From contig JAUIRK010000894.1 of NCBI GenBank assembly GCA_030549495.1, forward strand, positions 248,001-312,000: a stretch of 64,000 nucleotides of DNA. The letters are read 5' to 3'. The stretch comes from Nectonema munidae (Eukaryota > Nematomorpha > Nectonematoida > Nectonematidae). Shown here one piece after another: positions 21,847 to 34,925 of the stretch; position 1 is the stretch's first letter, and the number at the start of each line of letters is the position of its first letter. Both the position numbers and the translations under genes were made by a program. Below the pieces are notes generated by a model that was not told the origin of the DNA, made no database searches, and saw only the letters and a program-made list of their open reading frames with translations.

Positions 21847-23100
21847 TGGTGCCAACTCACTTTTCAATTTCACATCCAAAAAAAAAATACATCCAAAAAT
21901 AGCCCAAAAATCTTTGTTTTTTTTCTAAAATTTATGCAAAAAATTAAATATCGAGCTTCAATAATGTAAAAACACATTCTTTTTTTACAAAAAATATTTG
22001 GAATAAAAAACTAATTGTATTAATAAAAATACCAAATCATCCAAGTCACCAAAGTTCTTCTACCATTATTTGGATCATTTCTTAATGAGATAGCGAACTT
22101 AAAAATCTTTCGTTTCTAAGATGATTTATCAGTCAGATAAAATATTAAACTTACCATGATTCAATATAGTATTTTAATTAGGACGAATAGTAAAATTATG
22201 CATTGTTACACTAACTATTTAATTTATTTATAGTAACAACATTATACTTTCAGCGTATATGAAAATTATTTCACCATAAAAACTGCATTAATAAGCTATC
22301 TAGCTTCAATCTGTTGTTAATTTTTAGATTTTTTGCAATTAACAGCACTAAAAACTCTTTCGAACTCAGCATTTTTCATCCACAGGTATGTGAATTATAT
22401 AAAAAAATTCAGAGACCTCATAAAATAAGGAATATGTAAAATTTAGCATCTAAAAATGTTATCTTATATCTAAGAGTGAGTAAATACATCTAAAGTTGCT
22501 TCACGAAGAATTCAGCCTAGAGACAATTCAACGCCTGCTCAATATTAATCTTAATTGCTTTGAAGCCGAATTTGCCTACATAAAACTTGGGAAGACTTTA
22601 TTAAAAATTAAAAAATAATTTCACATAATGGAGGATTTAATGTCTGACAAGCTTTAAGAAATTTTTTTTACTAATGTAATTTTTAAAACCACGTCCAATG
22701 ATTTTAACCTGGATAGAAGACGCTATAATGGAAAAATATCATTTATTATTCGAGGTGAATAATTTTTTCATTCATCACAATATTTTTGGTGATATGCGCC
22801 TTTTTAATCTTTTAAATCTTAGTTCCTTTTTATATTAGCGAAAAATGTAGTAAGCGTTCTACAGATATCGCATCTCAAATCAATAACCAAATTTATTATC
22901 AATGAAATTGGAGGATGAGAAGTCCACGTTTGAGCATAACTCACAAAGAAGGCAAAGGATTTACTGTATATATAAATATTAAACATGCTCAAAGACAGCA
23001 TCTTTCCAAAATAGTCTAATTTATTCTTCAAGATATGCAGACAGGATATAGGCAACAGAGTGGAGCAAAGAATGCGAATATTTTATCAGCCGTTGAGAAA
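21847..23100 (-). pseudogene. hAT transposase remnant
   Basis: On the minus strand near 22,325-22,382 the text encodes NAEFERVFSAVN, the conserved C-terminal dimerisation motif of hAT transposases. Upstream translation (near 22,819-23,055) is open but degraded. GGTGCCAACTC at about 21,848 resembles the CAGTGTTGCCAACTC end seen at 24,011 and may be the element's 3' terminus. The opposite end was not found. Confidence 0.5.
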
Positions 23101-26100
23101 AATTGTTTATTTGATTAGATTTTTTACAGTAAGACTTTTGAAATTTGTAAAAATATAATGTATATAAAAGGTAGAATTTGGAATTTAGCTTCGCTATTAT
23201 GTTTACAATGTTTTACCCTGAAATGATGTATCTTTCTTTGAGATCTATAAACATGCTAGAAGGCGAGTTTAATTTTCTATGTGATTCAAGTTTCTCAAAT
23301 GATCTTTTGCCTGATAAACATAAAATTTCTTTCTTTTCCTTGAGATCTATAATTTTATCATACTTCAAGTTAGGCATTGTTGGTTTTTAAGGAAGAGAGA
23401 CAAAGGAATATTTTTATTATTAAAAATATAATTAAAAAAATAGATTTAAAAGTGTGGTTTTCAGATGTTCGGGTTTTTTTGGGATTCTCCCAATCTTATT
23501 TTTGTCTAATAAAATAATACAAGAGGATTTAGAAAAATTCCTTCTTTTCATTCACTAATCTTTTGGTTTGAAAAAGGAGTTTGAAAAAATTTAGCTGACT
23601 TATAATCTCTTTTTTTAGTACAAAAACTCCTCTTTCACTTTCAAAGTATTTTTCATATTAATTATTATTTCTGTAAGGAAAAAATCACTTTGTTCTTGTC
23701 TTTTTCAAGACCATTTTTCTCCAGGATTAATGATTTAAAAAGCTGATAACTGTACTACTACCATATGGTATTCGACACGTTGCCTCGCGTCTTCCGCTGC
23801 GAATATGTCAACATATCAGAGCTATCGTTCAATCCGAATTACTTTCATTTTGTGAAAGAAGCGTTGTATTAGGTTGCAAACTAATGTGAGTAAATCTTCC
23901 TGCCATAATATGAGTAAAACTCTAAAGTAATATTCGAGGCTAAAGAATTCCTTTATTAAAAAAATGCAAAAAGTCGCGGCATTAAATTTCTTTCAAGACA
24001 CGGCCATGCGCAGTGTTGCCAACTCTCAAAAATAAAAGTAGGCATGTTTTAAAAAAAATTATTTGTTAAAAAGTATAGGTAAATTAAAAAGATTTTTTTT
24101 TTTTACGAATTTTCAAAATGTCGCTAGAAGAAGCAGGTTATGAATTCCAATTTGCGAGTTCCACTACTAATTTTTGCAACAACTTCAGAAAGCAACTTCC
24201 AACAACGTTCAGTATCATTCTCCAATACCCTAAACTTAATAAGCAATTTACTTTTTAAAGTATTTAAATCAATTTGTTTTTTTAGCTTAGTTTTAATGAT
24301 ATTGAACTAATTAATAAACAGGCTTTCTACTTCGCCATTTTAAATATGGTAAACAAAATAATTTTTGAATAAGATTTACCAAATCTTGAGAAGCCTTTTC
24401 TTTCACTGGATAATGATAAGTTTATGAACTTTTGCTCAAAATTTTAAAGTGTGTGTTTTTCTTCCGATTGAACTGTATGAAGTATTTTTTGCTGAAAACC
24501 TATTTTTGTTAAAACATGAGCAGAGAAGACTTGATCCCTGAATCAAACCCAAAAATTTACTCACCTTACTCACCCCTCCATAAATGTAGAAAATTAATTT
24601 AAAATTTAAACATTTAAATACTTTTTTTCTATTTTATATTCTTATGTACGCGAAAATAAAAATCGCTCAAAAAATTTCTGTCGCTAAAAGCTTTCCTTTT
24701 TTTCTGTATCTAAAAGCTAAAGTTTGCCATATGTGGTCGGTCACGCTAAGCTCTAAAGTGGAAAAAGGTTTCGCCTCTTCGATCGTATTATGCAATAATA
24801 TGAAGAAAGAGGATGGGAAGATGAGAGGAAAGATATTGATTTTGGAGGGAAAAGATATAGTATGCAATAAAAAGTGATTAAAAAATGGTACAAAAGTCAA
24901 ATGATATGCGTACCTACGTGCATGTACACATGAATGTGTATCCATGATATACAATAGATATTATATGGAGAATATTGTAGTATGTGGTGAACATTTTTCT
25001 TGGCTATCGACCTTACTTTTGGAAATAGGAACTTCTTTTTACCTCTTCTTTCTTCATAGTGAGTGATTCATTCCTCAATCGCTTTATACATTTTCTCGTA
25101 GATTTATTGACATTACATTGTGGAACGTTTATGATCAATTTTTTATTGACAAATCCAATAGATTCTCTTTTTTAAGAGTTATAGTGGCGTAGGATTTTTT
25201 TTGTTTTTGTTGAGCCAATTAACTTTCTTTTCTCATGTAATGGATAAAATTGATAGCGCAAATACGTGAATGTTGGTAGGAGGAGGTGTATATATTGCTT
25301 ACATGGGATGATATGGTGGCATTGAACAAGAAAGATATTCTTATGTTAGATGTTTGTCTGTATCTCTCTCTCTGTGTGTGTGTGTTTAGATTAGAAGATA
25401 AAATTTTATGTTAAATCAATCAAAAGCTGAGCCAAAGTTTCTAATCTCATTCAAGGTAAATAAGTCGTGATATAAAAAAGGACGTTATGCAAGCATATCA
25501 ATCTCCTCCAATCTCTGTGCTTTTTTTTTAATATATAAAAGAAGTATAAAAAAGTTTCTTATGATATAGGCAATTATCGCGGTTACTGAGTTTTCATTAA
25601 AAATGAGATAGCGAGCACCAAACCTCATTAGCCAACATTTTCTATTTTGTACGCCACTCCTTGTTTCGAAGTCTTGAATTTTTAGCAGAAAGTAGGAGTT
25701 ATTCTGTTTCCAATAGTTAGGCTTGCAAATCCACTAACATTTTTGACTGAGTTCATGATGGCCTACCGGAATGATTCTTAAATTTACATATGTCAAAGGA
25801 TCAGTAATTGTTTTTAAGTGTAGGTTATTCTTATACCACATAAATAAAGAAGTTTTCAAAATATTTATTTTGTATACATATTAGAAAAACACTTTTCTTG
25901 AGTCTTGTGAGCCTCAAAATAATACTTCTACAATTATAGTTTGAAAATTTTTGAATATTAAATTCAACAATAATATCGGAATATTTATATAAGAGTATAT
26001 ATAAGTTCAAAGTAAAAAGTGAATAGTCATTTTAAAGGTTGAATCAGTAAAACACTTTCATAATTTAATTTAAAAAGACAAAAAAGGTTACCTACCAGAT

Positions 26101-26155
26101 GAACATTAATTAGGAGAAGGAAAGTTAGCGGTCAAAACGATTATATCAGCTGACA
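23101..26155. other. Intergenic with hAT-like fragment and microsatellite
   Basis: CAGTGTTGCCAACTC at about 24,011 looks like a hAT terminus, with no partner visible. 23,756-23,870 is GC-richer but has no recognised content. A CT/GT microsatellite lies at about 25,362-25,386. Otherwise there are only AT-rich runs and no supported gene. Confidence 0.4.
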
Positions 26156-26163
26156 GTTTAAAA

Positions 26164-26628
26164 CAGTGGTTCCCAACCGGGGGTCCATGGACCTCTAGGG
26201 GTCCATGGAAGAATTTGAAGGGGTCCATGGAAATTCTACTTCAAACTACTTATGCTGAATCTCCTTTAATATACTTCTATTTTCAAAATCAATATAAATA
26301 TATATATTTAGAGCTTTTTTAAATAAATATTTTCTTCCCTTTTTTAAAGTTTCATATTTTGAATGTTTATATATGCTTTTTATTAGATATTTTTGAAAAA
26401 TTTATATTTTAATTGGAAAAAAATTTCATTCACATTTTATGTCAGGCTTTACGATTTCTCTGATTTCATATGAATAAGCATACGATTTAATCAGATGACT
26501 ACATTCATTTTTTTGCATAAAAATCTTTGATTAATTTTGTTGGCTCAAACTATTCAGTTATAGGGGTCCATAGGTAAAATAAGTGACTAAAAAAGGGGGA
26601 ACGGGATAAAAAAGGTTGGGAACCACTG
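26164..26628. mobile_element. hAT MITE with perfect ends
   Basis: The ends CAGTGGTTCCCAACC and GGTTGGGAACCACTG are a 15-base perfect inverted repeat. The exact duplication GTTTAAAA flanks the element (26156-26163 and 26629-26636). Just inside the left end, GGGGTCCATGGA recurs three times. At 465 bp and with no coding content, it is a clean non-autonomous hAT, probably young. Confidence 0.95.
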
Positions 26629-26636
26629 GTTTAAAA

Positions 26637-27700
26637 GATGGTCTGAGAGTTAACATATCTACAAAAATCCCTGTTTCTAAAGAGTGAAAATAAATACTTT
26701 CTTGAAATCATTTATTCTTATTATTTCTTCCTTTTCACTAATTAACGAAAATGTCGACAAAAAGTCTTCAAATGTTACTCTTTCCAAATATTTTTCTTCT
26801 TCTGTCATTGCTTGTCTTTGAAAAGTTTAATATTTATATATGAGATTGAAGAACTTAATGCCAAGAGAGAGTATGAAACTTTTTGAATCAAAAATTTAAA
26901 TTTGCTTTTCTATTCTCTTTATTTCTTTTTCTTGATATTTTGGTTTGTTTATCTTTTCATCGACACTTTTTTCATTTGTTTTCTTCTTCTGCAGCTTTTG
27001 AAAAATAGACTCACTAGTTCTAATAGAATTTTTGAATTGAAAAAATGACTACTGATCAATTAATATCACATCGCAAAACTCAAACATTAAAACATTTTAC
27101 CATATCGATGAACGTAAAGGTGCAGACTTATTATTACTATTAAAGGAGTAACAAATCAAAAGGACGACATGAAAAAAGAGCGACAGAAATATGGAAATTC
27201 AAAAGACGAAAATTAAGAGGAGTGACAAATCAAAGCAGTTACTAGACAAAAGCGTGACAAAATTACCTAAAAAATTCAAACTATATATCAACATATTAAA
27301 GATTTACTTATATATCTGAATAAGAATAATATAATTGCATAGTTTGTTACTGTTATCCTTGTAAACATTTATGTGAAAAGTGAAGATAATAGTTGTGAGT
27401 TTTTCATTTTGTCATAATAAAAGTCTTCCCCTGGTTCTATGTCAATCGTTTTAATTATTTTGTATATATTATTATTTACAACCAAAAAGAAACAAAAGTA
27501 AATGTAAAAAAATATTAAAAAAAAATAAAGATGATTACCCTGTTTTTTTTAATTTTAAATGTCAAGGTTTTTGAGATACGCAAAAAGCTTCAAAAAACGC
27601 TAGGATGACTGCCTCGTCGAAGTATTGAGGCGCAAAATATATCAATATCAAGTCTTTATTATGTTATAGCGCAGAAATATGCTGAGATTAAATGGTATCT
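26637..27700. other. Intergenic, nothing recognised
   Basis: AT-rich. A short pair of related units (GGAGTAACAAATCAAA near 27,146 and GGAGTGACAAATCAAA near 27,219) is the only structure seen. Confidence 0.4.
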
Positions 27701-27704
27701 GGTA

Positions 27705-28385
27705 AAAACGGCTCAGAACCAAAACGTCCTAAAACAGAAATGGCCCAAAACCAAAATGGCCCAAAACTAAAACGGTCCAAACCCAAATAAAATTAACAAT
27801 CAAAATATAAAATCAGTGAAAAAAGTTACTATTTGATTTTACTTTATTAGATGTTTTGGTTTCAAAATATTGGTGCTTTGGTCTTTTTGATTTTGGGACT
27901 TTTAAGATGTGAACGTTTTGGCTATCTTTTAATTTTGGATGTTTTGGTATTGGTCCATTTTAATCAAAACATAAGATACAACATTAAAATTTTTATCTCA
28001 TATAATTTAATTTGTAAGTTTTGAAAATTCTAAGATTAAAGCCGAGATTTGATTTGAACATCAAAGTAAATTTAATATTTGTAGACAAAAATTTAAGTCA
28101 AAGAATTGATATAAGTATTTAATAACAAAATGAATGATTTCGCACAATTTTTAAGCCTATAAAGTTTAATAAGGAGCTTATATTCATAGATCAAAACAGA
28201 AACTTAAAACAAAAGTTTATGATGTCTCTAAGAGAATTTAAAATAGCCTATAGATTTCAATTACTAAAAACTTTGTTTTAGATGTTTTACTTTTATTGAT
28301 AGTTTGTTCTTAGCGATTTTTTATTTGGACCGTCTTGGTTTTGGGCCGTTTTGATTTGGGCCGTTTTGTCCTTGAACCGATTAAA
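27705..28385. repeat. Foldback element built of AAAACGGCCC units, copy 1
   Basis: The left arm (27,706-27,789) repeats units like CAAAATGGCCCAAAAC, and the right arm (28,316-28,381) carries the mirrored GGGCCGTTTTG units. An inner set of TTTTGGTTT-type units lies at 27,840-27,955. There is no coding content. A related foldback occurs at 42,684-42,955. Confidence 0.65.
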
Positions 28386-28482
28386 ATTATAAATGAAAAA
28401 ATAGATTGTTTAACAGTCTTTGAGACTAATCGCCTGCATTCTTTTTCAATGCAGTGTTTATATACTTAAAGCGGATGATTTT

Positions 28483-28522
28483 TATTTCTTGGTACACCGG
28501 TGTCGTACTGGTCCTCAAAGGG
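28483..28522. mobile_element. Solitary piggyBac-like terminus
   Basis: GGTCCTCAAAGGG followed directly by TTAA (about 28,519-28,522) resembles a piggyBac right end with its target site, and CACCGGTG lies just inside. No matching left end or transposase was found nearby. The 74-residue open frame at 28637-28861 is not recognisable. Confidence 0.35.
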
Positions 28523-28523
28523 T

Positions 28524-31500
28524 TAAAACAAAATAATTATTTCTAGTGTAACATGACATTGGTGTCAAACATTGGGAAAAATGGAATTATTAGGCGCATA
28601 CCTGCAAAAAACCCGTTACATTCGTCTAAAACGTGAATGTCAAGATATTCCTTTTTGAAGGCATGGAAATATTTGTGTAAAAAGGAGAAGTCAGCATTGC
28701 ATGCTTCAAATGCCTCTTGTTTTAAGGGTTATTTTGATTTGTCAAAAATGTTGAAAGATGTCACAACTTTGTTTTGTCATCTTAGACACCTTGCTTCCCG
28801 CTATGAGCCATATATGAGTGAGGGGTATTTAGTCAAAATCACTGTTGGTAACAAGCAGTAATTGGGATATTTCAATATGTGATATTAGCAAATGTATAGA
28901 GTTATTAACTATGTGCTTCTTAAAGACGGCTCAAAGGGACCGTACCGATATTTGGCATTTAACTTGCAAACGAAGGATTTCTTTTTAAAGGTTTCCACTT
29001 CGATTCTTGAAATACCCGAATTAAAATGTCCTGTTATTTGAACTGATGCCATCTGGTTGACGCCAAGAAGGGCATCATTCGGTTAAAAAATTAACTACCC
29101 TCCACTTATATTAGTAATCTTATTATTAAGAAAATTTTGAAAAAAGTTGACTAGGTGCTAACATATGTTATATATAGTAATTTTTTTAAAATTATTAGAA
29201 GCAAAATAAATAGGAAAATACGTTGAAAATTAAATGAAAAAAAGGAGTTTATGATGAAAAAATTTGGTATTTACAAAACATAAAAGTGAAAATAAAGAAC
29301 ATTATAAAAAATATCAGTATAGAAAATATAAGAAAGTTTTTTCGTTTTTGAAAAAATAAAGCCTCCGAAGAAGGAAAAGTATTTTTTCTTTTTTTTTATA
29401 AAATTATACATTAAAATTTTAAAAGTGAGTGTTATCCACTCGATATATTATGCGTAAACGTATATATACAAACATTATATGGAAAAAAGAAACTAGTGGA
29501 TTAATTATACTATTCAATAAACTTCTAAATCGAGCTCTTGTTTTTCGAATCTGTGCACACATGGCGAAAATGGAGCATAAAATTTTAGGTGGTGTATCTA
29601 AAATCTGTCTACGTTTAAATCTTTCCGTTTATTATATGCGCGTTTAATTTTTTTTTGCGATTGATTGCGTGTTTTTGAGTAGTAATCGTTATATTTAATT
29701 ATTTTATAAAAGGCATATAAATTATTATTATTCAAGCAAAACTTTCTTTTCATTATGAGATAGTTTCGTGAGCTCGAAAATAAATGTTGTACAACTGTCG
29801 AACGAGAAGTGGGAAAAAGCTGTTGCAATGATTCAAACGGACCCACCATATTTGAAAAATAAATTATACTTAAAAAATTACTAAATTATACCACTCTTAT
29901 TGCTGCATAACTTATAAACTAATTAACTTATTTATAGGAATTAAAATCAAAAGTAATTTCGAGGATAAATTCATGAAAACTTTAGTATTATGTGTCCGCT
30001 GACAAATCTATATATGTGTATGCCTGTCTCTCCCTTTGTGTATCTGCCGTCTAGCTGTCTTTTGTCTTTTTGTGTGTAAAATGTCATGATGGATGCAAGA
30101 CTATATGACATAACGAATGTCTGGATATATCAATAAAAGCTATATCCTACTTTGTATAGAGGATATGCCAATTTAATCTATATAGCATGTGTGCATAATC
30201 TTCTTTCGATTTATTGAAAAGGTAAGTGAGATATTGAATTTTCCAATTGATAAATGTATTAGTATTTTTGATTTTGATGAGTGTACTTCAAAATTTGGTG
30301 CCCCGGTCTATTTGTGTCAATGTGCGTGTTAATAGAGCCCTTCCAATTATATTCTTCTCACTTAGCTGGTATAAACGAGAACACACATTACTACTCCCTG
30401 CAAATTGTTCGAAGCCTTTTCCATGCTTGATGGAGAGATAATGATGAAATAATAATTGCTAGAATCAATATTTCCTTCTAATTGCATTTTCACCTTATAA
30501 CGTATATAGGTATATATAAATGTGCATTATTACAAGTATTTATTTAATGTAGGTATGTGTGGTTGCCTGCCTCTACGTCACTAGATCAGCAGTGTATCCA
30601 CATCCTATAAATTATGCAATAGACGAATCCTTCTTTGTAGTTGTGCCATTGACAAAGCGCGTATCTATCTACTTTGAACTGGCAAGAACAGCTTGGCTTC
30701 TTCCTTCACAACATTTTTATATCGAGTTGGGAGAACTGTTCATTAAAAGGAAATATTTTTCCACATTTTTCTCTTTAAAAAAAAAACTCTTAAAGTCAGA
30801 ATTGTTCCATGGATTGGACACCATGTTAATAAACTTTTCGATTACTTTCAAACACAACAGATCTTCTCTATTCAACACGCAAGGCAGGGGGTGGAACATG
30901 ACCTTCTGTCAAATTTTGAGTAGAGCTAAATCAAATTCATCTTGATTTTGCTTCTTTTTTTCTTTCTTCTGTTTTACTTTTCGTAGTTGAGTTAGTATTT
31001 TGATTCAGGGAATAAGCAAACTTCTTTTGATTTATTCTTATTGCTTTACGTGTATAAAAGAAATAGATCTATTTTAATAAAAATTATTTTTTTCTATATT
31101 ACATATGTTTTAATTAAATAAAAATTTGGATGAAGAATGAGAACTTTGATTTTTACAAGCTTAAAGGACGTTGAATCAAGAAAATGTCTTTTGAAGAACA
31201 CTAAATTCCAAAAAAAACTCATTTTTGTTTCATTAAAGCTTACCGTCTTGCCTATTTAAAATATTGCTCATTTTACTATAATATACTACGCTGTGATGCC
31301 ATTTTTGAAGGCTTCGTTTTGAAAAGTTTGCTCGGGAATTAAAAAAGTGGATGGAAATTGAAAGAGAACTGTTCTTTATACACATGTGTCCACTAACTAC
31401 ATATATACAAGTTCACTAATGGATGTTTTTCTGTACATTTTACTAAATGCAAAGTTTTCAAGAAAGATTCATGCTTATTCGAAGATTTGAACCAATATCT

Positions 31501-32080
31501 ATTCCTTTCCTACCGTCAAACGTTTTATGAGGAGTTACATTCTTTCGTCGCATAGCTCACTTCCATCTATACTTCGATCTGAACAATAGCTTGTCTGATC
31601 TAATTAGTATGGGATGGTATTTAAAGTTGTGTAGAAAACATTTTTGATAAGATTTTGACATTTTACTGTTTTTTGTACAAGATGAGAAAAGAAAAAAATA
31701 AGGAAATAAAAGAATATAGGTTGAAATAAAATATCTGCATGACGTCAGATTTCGCTTTTTCAAATTATGCTCACTTTAAATTACCAAAAAAAAAACTTAC
31801 TTTTTCTTTGTATGTCTTGGCTGGTTCATTCTAAATTGGAATTTTTTTGAGGAGAAAAAGGCATGTTTACAAAAAATGAAATAAATTTGACTTTTTTGAA
31901 AAAAAAACATTTGAAAAGTATTTTCTTATTTTTTCTCTATTGAATTTATATGCAAAAAGGAATGATATTCTCTTTATATCCAAATATTTGTCTTCAAGAG
32001 GTATGGAAGTTTGCTTATTCTTCATCCTTCTTCAACACAAGAAAGTATTTTATAATTCATATACATATATATATTAGGGA
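28524..32080. other. Long intergenic stretch, nothing recognised
   Basis: AT-rich sequence with scattered open frames. The largest, 30559-30945 (+, 128 residues), has no domain and no supporting splice context. No bounded repeats were identified. Confidence 0.4.
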
Positions 32081-32085
32081 GCATT

Positions 32086-32636
32086 TCTATTTATTGAATT
32101 TTATTTTTTTTCAGTAATAAATCTTTGAACTGTTTCACTTCTATTTATTTTGAAGATATGATATAAAATTAAAGGATGCATTTTGGATGAGATAATTAAT
32201 AACAATTTTGTTTCGATATAATGAATATTTTTCAAGTGGTTTTAAAATTTAGGAAAATATTTTTTATAAATGAAATTCCATATGTGCCTCCCATTTAGTT
32301 TTAGAAACCTGTGATGCTACAATAAATGAGCCTTTTTTCGTTATAATGTAAGAATGAGGAAAGCACATATGGAATTTCATTTATAAAAATATTTTCCCAC
32401 ATTTTAAAAATACTTGAAAAATATTCATTTAAACTAAATAGTTATTAATATACTTATCCAATGCAACATACCTTCTTTAATTTTATATCATATCTTCAAA
32501 ATAAATATAGTGGTAAAACATTAGAACAGATATTACTTATCCAATGAAAAATGCTCCTTTAATTTTACATCATTCCATCAAAATAAATGGAAGTGAAAAA
32601 GTTCAAAGATTTATTACTGAAAAAAATAAATACAAT
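32086..32636. repeat. Long foldback element with a duplicated arm segment
   Basis: The left arm (about 32,086-32,292) and right arm (about 32,362-32,634) are close reverse complements over roughly 200 bases, separated by a loop of about 70 bases. The right arm contains two related copies of a ~75-bp segment beginning CTTATCCAATG (32,453 and 32,537), whereas the left arm has one. No coding content. Confidence 0.75.
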
Positions 32637-32639
32637 ATT

Positions 32640-34480
32640 GGAAAAGGCCGCCTAAATCCTATATTTATATTTATAGACTCCTTTAACCTTGTTTTACATG
32701 TTGATAACTTTTTAGTTCTTCTTTTAAATCAGATAAAATTTTAACATAAAGCATTTTTTATTACTCTTAATCTATAAATTTTAAAATTTGAGCAAAATTC
32801 AATATTTTATGTGAAAGATATTCTGCACATAAAAAACGTTACAATTATATACATTGTATCCTGGTCAAAGCAATCTCGCCATATTTTAATGCCCCGGAGC
32901 TTTGCCAAGCTCCTAATATATGTATGTTGTATAGAAGTAAATGAAATAATTACATCAATTAAAAAAGTCATTGTGTAAATCTATGAATATGGCATTATCA
33001 CCATCAGGTAATTCTCCTCATCGCTAATTATAACAAATGTTAATGACTCTTCTTTTGAAATACGCGGTGAAATTACATGCAAGGCATTTGCTTGAGACGC
33101 AAATGATATTGGTTATCACAAGTTCGAAGAGTGAATTCATTTTTTGCGCGAAAAGACAACTCAATACAAAAATTAAATTTGTGTGAGCTTACTTCGTTAC
33201 CCGTACAAAATGATTGGAAGGAAATACAAGGACTGAAAAGTTTTTAACATGTGGCAAACTAGTTGATTTGTCAATTAGCAAACATTTATCTCTTTTGAGC
33301 ACTTTGCAAATAAACGAAAAAATGCTTCTCTTTTTTGCTATTCAAAGTATCTTTAAAAGCACGATATGTTTCATAATACGTATTAATAAAATCAATATTC
33401 GTTTCTTCCAAACAAAAAATCTTACTCCATTTTTCTCTTAAATACATGCTCATGATTTGACTCCTCTCAAACTCCATATGTCACACTACTCTTCAACATC
33501 GCGATTCCGTGGTAAAGCCTCTCTAAAAAGTCACCTCTCTAAAAAGGCCATTTTTAGTCGTTTCAATGTTTGGTCGTTATAAACAAGCTTTATACATTTA
33601 TTTGTGAAGCTGAACCGTATAGAAAAATAGGTAGATGAATAAATTTCTCTCGATAAATCAAAGTAATTAATTTTCATCATTACTTTTTTTGCATGACTTT
33701 TTATTTTTTCATGAATAATTTTTTTGGTAAACTCTTGATTTTATCGTACTTTCATATTTGATCATTCTAACTGAGTATAACTTAAATGTCAAATGTTTTA
33801 CTTCAAAACAAAAATTGAAATCTTCATTGAAACCTTTAGATAATAAAAGTGTTATTTTAGAAAAGTCAAACCTTTGCAAATCCTTCAGTTCAATTTCTAT
33901 TCTCTCAACTAAAATCCGCTTTAAAAAAGTAGAAAATGTCAAAAAATAGTTTAAAACGTGATGGCTAAAGTTTTCCTACTATTGTTACACCATTTGGACG
34001 CGTCCATGAAAAAATGACCTACAAAAAAATACCCTAACCAAATTAAAAATAATTAACTAAGTTAGAATTAGTTAACTAACTCACTAACTAGTTAACTTTT
34101 ATAGTAATTATTACTATTAGTAATTGAGCAAAATTCTTTTAACTCAGCCTAAAACTTGAATTGAACAGTATTCCTGATAAAAGCTTCCATCAAGCTCTCA
34201 ACAACCTTTCACAGTGCAACCAAAATTTGAAAGCAGTTTTTGTAGATGCCTACAGATAAATAGATAAATGATGGTTTGTGTGTGTTATACCATACATATA
34301 AAGTATCTATGCATACACGTACATTAGCATTATATTGATACACACAGTTTCAAATTTGAAAGTTATAAAACACATTTTATTGTTGTGAAAGGAGTAAAAA
34401 AGTTAATGTTTGATTAGAAATCGATTAATCAATTTTGTATTGTTGAATGTATCTGTTATCCTGTAATCTCTCCAGTGCAT
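32640..34480. other. Intergenic with pogo-like fragment
   Basis: The text near 33,510-33,580 reads CTCTCTAAAAAGTCACCTCT, followed by AAGGCC and GGTCGTTATAA. This resembles pogo/Tigger subterminal sequence, but no paired end was found. TTAACTAA-rich text lies at 34,045-34,100. No supported gene. Confidence 0.35.
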
Positions 34481-34499
34481 TAAATTTGATAATATCTAA

Positions 34500-34925
34500 G
34501 CTCTTTTCCAAAGAATAGTACGTCTACAGAGCACACACACACACACACACACACTTTGCATGATTCGTTGATTTACATTGAAGAAGCTTAGCTGGAGCGC
34601 GTATACATATTCATCCATCCATCCGGCTCTCACTATTGCAAGACTTTCATTTCTTTGATTATTTTATGCCAATTATCTTATTTGCATTCTCCTCAAATTC
34701 TCATTAGAGAGGGAGAGAGAGAGAGAGAGAGACGGGAACAAACTAATAAAGCTTAGAGTCATAAAGTTTTAAAAGAAGTCACAATATACCTACATCGCGA
34801 TATCAATGTAAGTTTTTCTCTCCACATCCTCTCAAACATTTGCTTCTTCAGCACGGGGTGATCAGAGACAATATTTAAGTGATCAGTGTGGAAACGAAGG
34901 ACATTCAGAGGGCGCTAAATACAAT
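34500..34925 (+). promoter_or_regulatory. Promoter-like block with microsatellites and a splice donor
   Basis: GC-richer than its surroundings, with (CA)n at 34,532-34,554 and (GA)n at 34,706-34,732, a GAGA-type tract. A GTAAGT donor starts at 34,808. CAGAGGGCGCTAAA at about 34,906-34,919 resembles a CTCF core. It could be a distal first exon or a regulatory element; nothing proves either. Confidence 0.25.

Noticed and set aside
30559-30945. 128-residue open frame (+)
   Set aside because: No recognisable domain, no splice context, and composition like the surrounding AT-rich DNA.
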